33,899 bases of DNA from an uncultured Pelagibacteraceae bacterium (lineage in GTDB: Bacteria > Pseudomonadota > Alphaproteobacteria > Pelagibacterales > Pelagibacteraceae), in the NCBI GenBank assembly GCA_902598015.1, contig CACJZT010000001.1, forward strand, positions 165,628-199,526, read 5' to 3'. The notes beneath the pieces are model-generated. The model had not been told where the DNA came from. It saw nothing but the letters and a program-made list of their open reading frames with translations, and ran no database searches. A program made the translations under genes and the position numbers. This document shows, in pieces, positions 1 through 7,861 of the stretch (position 1 is the first letter of the stretch; each line of letters begins with the position of its first letter).

Positions 1-480
1 ATCAAAAAAGAGGCTGCTTACACGTGTGGTAGGATTTGTAACATATCCAAGTATATTTTTTTTAAAAATAAATTGGTAAGAGCCATCTATTAAAAAAACA
101 ATATACATCCCAAGAAGAATATAAAAAAAAAATTTCAAATTTTTTTCTGGATTAACTGTAAAAAGATAACCTATGGATAAAGAAAAAAAAATAAATCTGT
201 AATGCAAGAACGAACTTTTCAAAGAAATTAAAATATTAGAAGAAAACAAAGAGGATATAACTGAAAAAGCTATAAGAGAAAAGAATAGTACAAAAAATAT
301 ATTATTATAAAATTTCTTATCATTATTTAAATTAAAAGATTTATTAAAAAAGAAAAAAGATATTGCTAAAATAACAACTGTTAAATCAGCAAAAAACTTA
401 CTTAATACTATAGATATTGGCAGTAATAGAAATAAAATTGAAGATATATTAATTAATTTATTAGAATTTATCAAAATCAT
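1..480 (-). CDS. Wzy/WaaL-like O-antigen polymerase or ligase, N-terminal part (3' end outside window)
   Basis: The reading frame opens with ATG at 480 and stays open to base 1, giving the first 160 residues of a membrane protein whose end lies beyond the window. It shows hydrophobic stretches at about residues 12-44 and 58-85 and again near 115-132. A run with an aromatic HYRF motif (about 94-97) is followed by DGSYQF (about 131-136), NILGY and finally TRVSSLFFD at the window edge. The pairing of an Asp/Gln loop, a NILGY-like turn and RxSSLFxDE is typical of the Wzy/O-antigen ligase family, which joins lipid-linked repeat units at the periplasmic face of the inner membrane. The start overlaps the end of the 2-epimerase gene by 20 bases, so the two are probably translationally coupled. 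Whether it is polymerase or ligase cannot be decided, since the large periplasmic loop is not in the window. Confidence 0.75.
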   Translation of the reverse strand, partial: MILINSNKLINISSILFLLLPISIVLSKFFADLTVVILAISFFFFNKSFNLNNDKKFYNNIFFVLFFSLIAFSVISSLFSSNILISLKSSFLHYRFIFFSLSIGYLFTVNPEKNLKFFFYILLGMYIVFLIDGSYQFIFKKNILGYVTNPTTRVSSLFFD

Positions 481-1555
481 AGTTTGATAAAATTATATTA
501 ATTAATTTATTTGATACATTTAAAACATGATACTCTGAAATATCATCTGGAACATTATTTTCATTTATTGCAAATTTTACAGCGTTAACAACATCAACCA
601 CATTATTCATAGAAATTATTGAAGATCCGGATTCAATTGTTTCTGGTCTTTCAGTTTTCTCCCTAAGAATTATATTTGGGATTTTAAAAATTGCCGATTC
701 TTCCTGAACTGTACCACTATCAGTTAGAATGCATAGACAATTCATTTCTAATTTAACAAAATTAAAAAAACCTTGAGGACTAATAATTTTGATTTTTTTG
801 CTAACATTAATTTTATATTTTTTTAAATTTTTAAAAGTTCTTGGGTGTAATGGCCAAACAACAGATTTTTTAAATTTATTTGATAATGTCTCTAAAATTT
901 TAACAAGTATTTTTAATTTCTCTTTACTATCTACATTTTCTTGCCTATGCAAAGTTACTAAGAAATATTCTTTTTCTTTTATTTTTAATTTATCTAATAT
1001 TTTTGATTTTTGTATATTTTCATGATTATTTTTAATAACTTCATATATTGGATTACCAGTTATAAAAATTCTGCTTCTATCAAAACCTTCTCTTATTAAA
1101 TTTTCACAACTCCTTTGAGTGTATGGAAGTAAAATATCGCTGCAATTGTCAATTATACGCCTGTTTATTTCTTCTGGTACCACATCGTCATATTGCCTAT
1201 TTCCTGCCTCCATATGAAAAACGGGAATTCCAAATCTTTTTGCAACAATCGAACCTAAACTGGAATTAGTATCTCCAAGAACTAAAAACCTGTTAGGTTT
1301 TTCCTCTATCATTATTTTATGTAATTTTTTTAATATTACTGATATTTGATTTGCGAAATTACCTCTTGCTCCTAGAAAATAATCTGGTTTCCTAATTCTA
1401 AAATTATTAAAAAAAACTTTATCTAAATTAAAATCGTAATTTTGTCCTGTATGGACCAAAACATGATTTGTAAACTTATCTAATTTTGGAATAATCTCGG
1501 AAAGTCTAATTATTTCAGGTCTTGTGCCCAAGATTGTAAGTATTTTTTTTTTCAT
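461..1555 (-). CDS. wbjD: UDP-GlcNAc 2-epimerase family, WbjD/CapG/FnlC-like
   Basis: This is a 364-residue non-hydrolysing UDP-N-acetylhexosamine 2-epimerase of full family length. Visible landmarks are GTRPEIIRLS at the N-terminus, GDTN (94-97), HMEAGNR (114-120), PEEINRR (127-133), LHRQEN (202-207) and TDSGTVQEES (278-287). The form GTRPEIIRLS together with EAGNR rather than EAGLR is what I recall of the WbjD/CapG/FnlC branch, which epimerises C2 in the last step of UDP-N-acetyl-L-fucosamine synthesis, in the cytosol. An RmlD-like reductase and an RmlC-like cupin lie directly upstream with 4-base overlaps, matching that pathway. The first enzyme of the route (WbjB/CapE) is not in the window, so the exact sugar product stays open. 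A plain WecB role is the alternative. Confidence 0.85.
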   Translation of the reverse strand: MKKKILTILGTRPEIIRLSEIIPKLDKFTNHVLVHTGQNYDFNLDKVFFNNFRIRKPDYFLGARGNFANQISVILKKLHKIMIEEKPNRFLVLGDTNSSLGSIVAKRFGIPVFHMEAGNRQYDDVVPEEINRRIIDNCSDILLPYTQRSCENLIREGFDRSRIFITGNPIYEVIKNNHENIQKSKILDKLKIKEKEYFLVTLHRQENVDSKEKLKILVKILETLSNKFKKSVVWPLHPRTFKNLKKYKINVSKKIKIISPQGFFNFVKLEMNCLCILTDSGTVQEESAIFKIPNIILREKTERPETIESGSSIISMNNVVDVVNAVKFAINENNVPDDISEYHVLNVSNKLINIILSNYDFDKF

Positions 1556-2451
1556 AATGTTTTTACTATTTCACTAATAGAAAGAATTTTTTTATATTTA
1601 CTTTCTGACCAAATTTTATGATTTAATAATTTATAATTTGTTTTTAAAACTCTATTAACTGGCGTTTTACTATTTTTTTTTATGATTTTTAGATTACGAA
1701 AACCAAAATATTTTTTTAAATAATTTAATAAAACAAATTTATTCACTGTATTTTTTGGAATTAAATGAAAATGGCAAGGTATTTTAATATTTTTATTAAT
1801 AATGGTGTATAAGATATGCGCAAATACATTAGTAGATACCCCATTCCATAAATGATCATTAAAACCTAAGATTTTCTTACTTTTTTTATTTGATATAAAC
1901 CATTCTACTAATGAATTTTTCGTATTTAATTCTTTTCCAATTATTGAAACTCTAATATTATAAAAATTATTAACTTTTACTTCTCCTAAGCTTTTCGTTT
2001 TGCCATATACATCAATTGCATTATGTCTTGAATTTTCATCATAATTACCTGCCTTCCCATCATACACGCAATCTGTGGCTATTTGATACAATTTTATTTT
2101 TTTTAATTTAATGTATTTAGATAGTTCAATCGGAAATAAACTATTAACCTTAATTGCTGAATATATTTGGTCTTTATTATTATCTCCGATATAGGGTTTA
2201 ATTTTACCAATACAATTAATAATTATATCTTTTACAGAAATATATTTTAACAATAAATTAATAGGATCTCTTTCTACATCAAAATATATAAATTTAATTT
2301 TTTTTTTTAAATTTAATTTTTTTTTGAGTGATAATTCGCTTTTTTTGTTTCTAACCTGACAAATTATTTTGTAATTCTTATCTTTAAATTCATTTACTAT
2401 TTGCCATCCAAGCATGCCATGTGCGCCCAGAATTATTATATTTGTTTTCAT
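1552..2451 (-). CDS. RmlD-like NAD(P)-dependent sugar reductase (SDR)
   Basis: This 299-residue protein is a short-chain dehydrogenase of the RmlD type, which reduces a 4-keto nucleotide sugar in the cytosol. The Rossmann glycines are in GAHGMLG (9-15). Other landmarks are NCIG (79-82), a TDCVYDG strand (126-132) typical of the RmlD substrate-binding family, and the catalytic YGKTK (Tyr149, Lys153). It overlaps the downstream 2-epimerase and the upstream cupin by 4 bases each. In UDP-L-FucNAc synthesis the bifunctional WbjC/CapF carries an SDR reductase domain and a cupin epimerase domain in one chain. Here an SDR and a cupin are adjacent but separate genes, so this may be the reductase half. 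A role in reducing another 4-keto-6-deoxy sugar is equally possible on sequence alone. Confidence 0.8.
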   Translation of the reverse strand: MKTNIIILGAHGMLGWQIVNEFKDKNYKIICQVRNKKSELSLKKKLNLKKKIKFIYFDVERDPINLLLKYISVKDIIINCIGKIKPYIGDNNKDQIYSAIKVNSLFPIELSKYIKLKKIKLYQIATDCVYDGKAGNYDENSRHNAIDVYGKTKSLGEVKVNNFYNIRVSIIGKELNTKNSLVEWFISNKKSKKILGFNDHLWNGVSTNVFAHILYTIINKNIKIPCHFHLIPKNTVNKFVLLNYLKKYFGFRNLKIIKKNSKTPVNRVLKTNYKLLNHKIWSESKYKKILSISEIVKTL

Positions 2452-2885
2452 CTATTACTTATTTTCCAAGGGTCCCAGTAATCATAATCATATCTGTAAT
2501 CATCTTTAATACTTTCTTTAAGACTTAAAGTTGAAAAAATTAAAAGTTCAGAATTAGATTGTAAGGACATAGAGCCATTAGCATATCCCTTTGGAATATA
2601 TATAAAATTATTATTACTTTGATTAATGACAAAATTAAATATTCTACTTTTTTTATTAGGTTTTTTTGAATTATTTAGCTTTACAGCTGAAACTTGAAAT
2701 GTGCCTTTTATACAAGTAATATATTTTTCTTCTTTTAAGTGACCATGCCATGCTCTTATAAAATTTGTTTTATAATTATGAACAATATAAAATCTTTTTA
2801 TATTTTTAAAATTTAAATTGTTGCAAAAACGCAAAGAGCCTCTGTTATCATATAGCCTATCACCTTTAAGTATTTTTGGAGTCAT
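2448..2885 (-). CDS. RmlC-like cupin sugar epimerase
   Basis: The 145-residue protein has the small beta-barrel pattern of RmlC-type cupins, which epimerise C3 and/or C5 of 4-keto-6-deoxy nucleotide sugars. An early DNRGSL resembles the RmlC entry motif. IRAWHGH (43-49) corresponds to the RmlC RGLHYQ segment, giving His47 as the likely catalytic base with His49 next to it. IPKGYANG (97-104) corresponds to the IPxGFAHG turn. The C-terminus ends in a WDPW motif. It is shorter than classical RmlC (about 180 residues) and may be restricted to one carbon. It lies between the RmlD-like gene (4-base overlap) and an SDR (one-base gap). Partners could be either the RmlD/2-epimerase pair downstream or the SDR/C-methyltransferase pair upstream, and I cannot tell which. 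Confidence 0.78.
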   Translation of the reverse strand: MTPKILKGDRLYDNRGSLRFCNNLNFKNIKRFYIVHNYKTNFIRAWHGHLKEEKYITCIKGTFQVSAVKLNNSKKPNKKSRIFNFVINQSNNNFIYIPKGYANGSMSLQSNSELLIFSTLSLKESIKDDYRYDYDYWDPWKISNR

Positions 2886-2886
2886 T

Positions 2887-3834
2887 TTAAAATTTTTCGT
2901 TAAACATTTCTAAGTATTTTTGATTTGTATACCTCGGATCATTAAAATTTTTAATTCTTTTTTCAAAAAGAAGTTTTTTTAGTTCTAAAATTCCATATTT
3001 TAAGTCATATATTGCTTTAAATGATAGTTCATTTAATGCTTTAGTGTTTTTCACCTTGTAGTTTCTAGCATCCTGAAACTTTATTTTTGTTTTTATTATT
3101 TTAGTATTTTTAAAGTATTTTTGAATTTCTCTCGCAATGTCAATTATTTTCATATTTTTATAGGACAAGTTAAAGATACCCCTCTTTTTAGATCTAATAG
3201 CAATTTCAATAGCTCTTGCAACATCCTTAACATGTAATAGCGGTCTAAATTGTTCTCCACCAAATACAGACATTTTTTTTTCAAAAAAAGCTTTAGCACT
3301 TAATGTATTAACAACAAGATCCATTCTAATTCTTGAATAATTATCACTTACTCCAAATAAAGTGCCGAGTCTAAATATAATAGCATTTTTATTTTTTAAA
3401 ATTTTTTCACATTTAAGTTTAGATGTTGCATAGTGCGATAATGGATTGACTGAAGATTCTTCATGCAATATTCCATGTTGAGCACCATATACAGAACATG
3501 TTGAGATGAAAATTATTCTTTTATTATAAACTTTACATAGTTTTTTTAAGGTAAGATAATTTATTTCATTTGTTAAATTCGGATTAATTGCACATGCTCC
3601 ATCTCCAACAAGTGCTGCTAACCAAATTATAACATTATATTTGTTTAGATTTGATTTATAAAATTTTTTATTTCTAATATCTCCATTAATAAATTTACAA
3701 TCTTTTCTATAACTATTTTCATATAAAAGATTGTCAAAAACAGTTACATCATATTTATTTTTTGAAAGTAGTAGATCAACAATAACACCACCTACATATC
3801 CAGCTCCACCAACAACTAATATTTTTTTTTTCAT
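2887..3834 (-). CDS. NAD-dependent epimerase/dehydratase (extended SDR)
   Basis: This 315-residue extended SDR has GGAGYVG (9-15) as its dinucleotide-binding loop, AALVGDGAC (73-81), STCSVYG (111-117) and the catalytic YATSK (Tyr135, Lys139). It will act on a nucleotide-activated sugar in the cytosol, as 4-reductase or epimerase. The AALVGDGAC segment is one I associate with SDRs encoded next to sugar C-methyltransferases, and that is the case here. The methyltransferase gene ends inside this gene's start with a 4-base overlap, so the two are very likely translated together and act in sequence: C-methylation of a keto sugar, then reduction. The RmlC-like cupin follows after one base. Substrate nucleotide and stereochemistry cannot be read from the sequence. 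Confidence 0.8.
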   Translation of the reverse strand: MKKKILVVGGAGYVGGVIVDLLLSKNKYDVTVFDNLLYENSYRKDCKFINGDIRNKKFYKSNLNKYNVIIWLAALVGDGACAINPNLTNEINYLTLKKLCKVYNKRIIFISTCSVYGAQHGILHEESSVNPLSHYATSKLKCEKILKNKNAIIFRLGTLFGVSDNYSRIRMDLVVNTLSAKAFFEKKMSVFGGEQFRPLLHVKDVARAIEIAIRSKKRGIFNLSYKNMKIIDIAREIQKYFKNTKIIKTKIKFQDARNYKVKNTKALNELSFKAIYDLKYGILELKKLLFEKRIKNFNDPRYTNQKYLEMFNEKF

Positions 3835-5060
3835 AAAATTTTTGGCTCAGGAAGTGGAACTATATATTTCCCCTTAAAACCTTTTTTATTTAAAATATTG
3901 ATCAAATCATCCTTTATATGCCAAGAAAAAAGCACAAGATAATTGTAATTATTTAATTTGTTTATATTTTCCTCGATAATTTTAATTTTTGTGCCAGGTA
4001 TATTCATGCCAATTTTTTTTGATCCTTTTACTTCAAATATATATTCTATAATGTTTTCATCTAATCCAAGATAATTAATTAATGTTGTGGCTCGTGATGG
4101 AGCACCTATACCAGCTATTTTAGAATTTTCATTTTTTTTTAATATTTTATTTAAAAGGTTATAAAATTGAATTTTTGTATTTAAAACTTTATTTTTAAAT
4201 TTAAATATTTTATTTTCAAGGTGTGTCTCTTTTTGTTTAACATTTAAAACTGATAAACATTTTTTATATTTATTTTTTCGTGAAGCATATACTCTAATTG
4301 ATCCCCCATGAGTTTTTATAATTTCGACCTTAAATATTTCAAGATCGTATTTTGAAAAAAGATAGTTTAAAGAACTTAGTGAATAGTATCTAAGATGCTC
4401 ATGATAAATAGTATCATACTGATTATTATCAATTAGAGGTAAAAGATAATGTGACTCAGAAATGAAAACTCCTTTCTCACTCAAACATTTTTTTATATTT
4501 TTTATTAGATTTTTTACATTGCTAATGTGGGCAAAAACATTTGTAGCAGTAATTAATTTTGCTTTACCATAACGACTTACAATTTTATTGGAAACCTTTT
4601 CGTCAAAATAATCAATTATAGTAGGTATACCCTTCTTAATAGCAGTTTTACCTATATTTTCTGGTGTCACGCCTAAAACTTTATATTTATCTTTAAAATA
4701 ACTTAATAAATTTCCATCATTCGAACCTATATCGATAATCAAATCATCTTTTTTCAAAAAATTTTCTTTATCAACATTATTCCTTAATTCCTGGAAGTTA
4801 TCTCTTAGTATTTTTGTGGTGCTGCTTGTGTATGGATAGCTTTTTGGAAATAATATTTTTTTATCAACTTCTATATTTAATTGAACAAGTTTAGATAATT
4901 TACAATAATATAACTCAAGTGGTGCTGTAATTGTAATGTAATCATCCTTATCACTTTTGTGCATATCATTTACAAAAGGAATATTTCCTAGTGAAATAAT
5001 TTTTATCATTTTTCTTGATCCTGAAATTTGACAAGTATTTATAAATTTGAAATATTTCAT
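3831..5060 (-). CDS. Sugar C-methyltransferase (TylC3/KijD1-type) with degenerate zinc site
   Basis: This 409-residue protein has the three-part layout of SAM-dependent NDP-keto-sugar C-methyltransferases. The N-terminal region corresponds to the zinc-binding domain. The SAM-binding core carries DIGSNDG (110-116), and YHEHLRYYS (219-227) carries the residues expected around the sugar. A C-terminal domain has GAPSRATTL and a small Rossmann-like fold. These enzymes add a methyl branch to a ring carbon next to a keto group. In the zinc region the two usual CxxC pairs read CQIS (Cys10, Ser13) and CKLS (Cys53, Ser56), so zinc binding is doubtful. The paralogue at 22639-23814 keeps all four Cys. 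It overlaps the downstream SDR by 4 bases and is one base from the upstream SDR, suggesting a branched-sugar subcassette. Confidence 0.85.
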   Translation of the reverse strand: MKYFKFINTCQISGSRKMIKIISLGNIPFVNDMHKSDKDDYITITAPLELYYCKLSKLVQLNIEVDKKILFPKSYPYTSSTTKILRDNFQELRNNVDKENFLKKDDLIIDIGSNDGNLLSYFKDKYKVLGVTPENIGKTAIKKGIPTIIDYFDEKVSNKIVSRYGKAKLITATNVFAHISNVKNLIKNIKKCLSEKGVFISESHYLLPLIDNNQYDTIYHEHLRYYSLSSLNYLFSKYDLEIFKVEIIKTHGGSIRVYASRKNKYKKCLSVLNVKQKETHLENKIFKFKNKVLNTKIQFYNLLNKILKKNENSKIAGIGAPSRATTLINYLGLDENIIEYIFEVKGSKKIGMNIPGTKIKIIEENINKLNNYNYLVLFSWHIKDDLINILNKKGFKGKYIVPLPEPKIL

Positions 5061-5061
5061 T

Positions 5062-5997
5062 TTATTTTATTATTAAACTTAATCCCTCATTCAAACTGAT
5101 TTTTTTTTGAAACCCAAGTTTTTTAATTTTGCTAATATCTGGACATCTATGTTTTGTACCACCTTTAGCAATTTTTTCATTACTAATTGATAATTTTTTT
5201 TTAAAGATTTTTATTATTATTTTTGCTAAGTCTAAAATTTTAACACGTTCCTCTGTTCCAATGTTATAAATATTTAGATGTTTTCCTTTTTTAAATATTA
5301 CATAAAAAGCTTCAAGAAAATCTTCTATGTATATAAAAGATCTAGTTTCTAATCCTGATCCTTTTATTTTAATCGAAGTTTTTGCTGACTTTACTTTTTT
5401 TATTAATTCTGGAATCACGTGTTCTTCACCCATATCTTTACCATAAACATTGTGAGGTCTAAAAATTACCATTTTTTTAAAAAATTTTGCATTATTTATC
5501 CCTAACAACTCTGTTAAAATTTTACCTCCTGAGTATGAGTAACGAGAGTTAAAAACATCAGGTATTTTCAGTGGCTCTGTTTCATCTGTTGGAATTTTAT
5601 TTGGCAAATGATAAACTTCAGAACTAGATGCTAAAAAAATATTTTTTATTTTAAGTTTTTTTGCAACATCTATAACATTTATTATACCTTTACACGATAC
5701 ATCTAAAACTTCATCTGGTTTTTCATAAAAGAATTTTGTTCCATTAATTGCTGCAAGGTGGAATATACAATTTGTACCAGAAGCTGATTTATAAACATCA
5801 TCATAATTTTTAATATCTCCTTTTATGATATTTATATTTTTGCTTTTTTTTATTCTATTTGTTTTACCTCTAGAATTATTATCTAATATTGTTATAGAAT
5901 AACCTTTGTTACTAAAAAAATTACAAATCGCCGATCCAATAAAACCGGTACCACCAGTTACTAGAATTTTTTTTTTCACTTTTTTATAAATCCCCAA
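5062..5997 (-). CDS. NAD-dependent epimerase/dehydratase (extended SDR)
   Basis: This 311-residue extended SDR has TGGTGFIG (14-21), SSSEVY (124-129) and YSGGK (Tyr155, Lys159), followed by RPHNVYG and a late RCPDISK segment. It belongs to the GalE/UXS-like group that epimerises, dehydrates or decarboxylates UDP- or dTDP-sugars. The start region overlaps the UDP-sugar dehydrogenase gene by 22 bases, which suggests the two act on the same substrate, for example a UDP-hexuronic acid. It resembles the SDR at 23829-24872 in its RCPDISK tail, but lacks that protein's CYDEGKR signature. A 4-epimerase or a decarboxylase are both possible; the sequence does not settle it. Confidence 0.78.
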   Translation of the reverse strand: MGIYKKVKKKILVTGGTGFIGSAICNFFSNKGYSITILDNNSRGKTNRIKKSKNINIIKGDIKNYDDVYKSASGTNCIFHLAAINGTKFFYEKPDEVLDVSCKGIINVIDVAKKLKIKNIFLASSSEVYHLPNKIPTDETEPLKIPDVFNSRYSYSGGKILTELLGINNAKFFKKMVIFRPHNVYGKDMGEEHVIPELIKKVKSAKTSIKIKGSGLETRSFIYIEDFLEAFYVIFKKGKHLNIYNIGTEERVKILDLAKIIIKIFKKKLSISNEKIAKGGTKHRCPDISKIKKLGFQKKISLNEGLSLIIK

Positions 5998-7151
5998 ATA
6001 TCAATAATCTCTTTGTTTTTTATTTTCAAATTTCGATATTTTTTATGTGGGACACATAATATTAGAATATCAGACTTACTTAATAAGTAATTTAATTTTA
6101 CTAATTTGTTATCAGTCTTAACAAATGGATCTGTGCAAAATACGTTTTTTGCTTTTGATATTAAAAATTTTTTTAATTTATAACTTAAAGATGATCTAGT
6201 ATCATCGCATTCAGCTTTAAAAGCCATTCCCAATAAACCTATATTTTTTTTTTTAAGATCATATTTTTTTTCTAATTTATCAATTAAGTAAAGCACTAAA
6301 CCTTCATTGACTAGCATGGAACTATTACCTATACTAAAATTATTTCTTGAGAATGATAGCAATTGCATAGTATCCTTTAGCAAACAAGGACCGGCAGCAA
6401 AACCTGCTGATGGAAGTCCTTCCGCACGAGGATACCCTTCTTTTGTTATTTTCCTTATTCTGTTAAAGTCTAAACCAGCTCTATCAGCAAGCATATAAAA
6501 CTCATTAGCAACAGCAAACTGAGAATATCTGAATGCATTTGAAAATAATTTAGAAAACTCAGCTTCTTTTAAAGAACAATAAACTATTTTTTTTGATATT
6601 TTCTCAAAAATTTCGGTTGCTTTTTTTTGAGCCGAGTTAGAGCTAGCAGCAATAATTTGGGGCAATTTTTCAATTTCATCAAATGTGTAACCTTGAATTA
6701 CTCTTTCGTGACAAAAAGCTACATGACATTTTTTTTTTTTATTTAAATAGTGAAACAACCATTCCGATGTACCTGGGTAAACTGTTGATCTTAATATAAT
6801 TAATTGTCCTTTTTTTATAAAAGGAATCAATTCATCTATGCAGTTTTTTATTTGACTCATATCAGGATTTAAAAATTCATCCACAGGCGTTCCAACTGTA
6901 ATTATAATAGTTGAGTCTGATATAAAATTTGAGGGCTTGGAATAAAAATTCAATTTTCTTTTGAGGGCTTTTTTTAAATTTTTAACACCATCTTTCTCTT
7001 TAAATGGCATGATGCCATTTTTTGCTAATCTTAAAGTTTCTAAGTTATTATCTAATACAGAGACATCAAAACCTTTATTTGCAAAAACAATACTTAACGG
7101 CAAACCAATATGTCCCGCACCTCCTAAAACAGTAATTTTTTTATTTTTCAT
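5976..7151 (-). CDS. UDP-sugar 6-dehydrogenase (WecC/WbpA-like)
   Basis: This 391-residue protein is a member of the UDP-glucose/GDP-mannose dehydrogenase family, which oxidises C6 of a UDP-sugar twice with NAD+ to give a UDP-uronic acid. The NAD loop is GGAGHIGLP (10-18), VGTPVDE (86-92) follows, STVYPGT (122-128) marks the central helix region, and the catalytic cysteine is Cys256 in GPCLLKD. A C-terminal UDP-binding domain starts around IGLLGMAFK. CHERVIQG and DTMQLLSF look closer to the N-acetylhexosamine dehydrogenases (WecC, WbpA) than to plain UDP-glucose dehydrogenase. That would suit the WbpI-type epimerase and amidination genes in this window. It has a 4-base overlap with the GT2 upstream. 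The substrate assignment is inference; the family is clear. Confidence 0.88.
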   Translation of the reverse strand: MKNKKITVLGGAGHIGLPLSIVFANKGFDVSVLDNNLETLRLAKNGIMPFKEKDGVKNLKKALKRKLNFYSKPSNFISDSTIIITVGTPVDEFLNPDMSQIKNCIDELIPFIKKGQLIILRSTVYPGTSEWLFHYLNKKKKCHVAFCHERVIQGYTFDEIEKLPQIIAASSNSAQKKATEIFEKISKKIVYCSLKEAEFSKLFSNAFRYSQFAVANEFYMLADRAGLDFNRIRKITKEGYPRAEGLPSAGFAAGPCLLKDTMQLLSFSRNNFSIGNSSMLVNEGLVLYLIDKLEKKYDLKKKNIGLLGMAFKAECDDTRSSLSYKLKKFLISKAKNVFCTDPFVKTDNKLVKLNYLLSKSDILILCVPHKKYRNLKIKNKEIIDIWGFIKK

Positions 7152-7861
7152 TTAAACAATTTTAATTTGAATGCATAAAAATACCATCGCAAATAATCAA
7201 GAGACCAAGTTAAAATTTTAAATCTACTTTTACCTTTTTTTCTCTCTATCCAAATAGCCGGAAATTTACCGATTTTATAACCTTTTTCTATTGATTTTAA
7301 TAAATATTCAATACTATAAGTAAAACCTATTTTCGACTCAATTTTTATGCTTTGCACAACTCTTCTGGAAAAAAAACGAAAACCATTTGTTGCATCTTTA
7401 GTTGGTACATCAGTTAAATAATACAGCGAAAAATTAACTATTTTAGCAATTAAAAATTTAAAAAATGGTCCACTTTTAATAGAGTTTCTATTAATAAATC
7501 TATCAGGACATAGCACATCTAAATTTTCTTCCTCTATTTTTTTGTACATATAATTCAAATTTACTGTATTATAATCATCATCAGCAGGTAACACCAAAAC
7601 ATGATCTGATTTACTTTTTTTAATTCCTGACATCACTGCTCCATGAGCTCCCTTATAGTTATTTTTTATAAAGAATATATTGTCTAAAAACAGTCTACTT
7701 TGTTTAATTTTTGATAGTGTATTATCATTATCAAAATCATAACAAATAAGCACATTATATTTATATAGAAAATTATCTTGAATTGATTTTAAAGTATCAA
7801 TTATAATATCTCCTTCATTAAAAACAGGAATGATAATATCTAATTTTTTTTTAGATAACAT
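7148..7861 (-). CDS. GT2 glycosyltransferase, DPM1-like
   Basis: This 237-residue soluble GT2 protein resembles dolichyl-phosphate mannose synthase-type enzymes, which load a sugar onto a polyprenyl phosphate at the cytosolic side of the membrane. The N-terminus reads IIPVFNEGD, as in the DPM1 group. The metal site is PADDDYN (92-98), and an NGFRFF segment lies in the C-terminal half, where DPM1-like proteins have the acceptor region. No transmembrane pair is present at the C-terminus, unlike the GtrB-like gene at 11126-12055. It is coupled to the UDP-sugar dehydrogenase (4-base overlap) and to a Gfo/Idh/MocA gene (11-base overlap). A polytopic protein at 8786-10267 could use its product as donor. 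An ordinary repeat-unit transferase is the alternative. Confidence 0.82.
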   Translation of the reverse strand: MLSKKKLDIIIPVFNEGDIIIDTLKSIQDNFLYKYNVLICYDFDNDNTLSKIKQSRLFLDNIFFIKNNYKGAHGAVMSGIKKSKSDHVLVLPADDDYNTVNLNYMYKKIEEENLDVLCPDRFINRNSIKSGPFFKFLIAKIVNFSLYYLTDVPTKDATNGFRFFSRRVVQSIKIESKIGFTYSIEYLLKSIEKGYKIGKFPAIWIERKKGKSRFKILTWSLDYLRWYFYAFKLKLFK

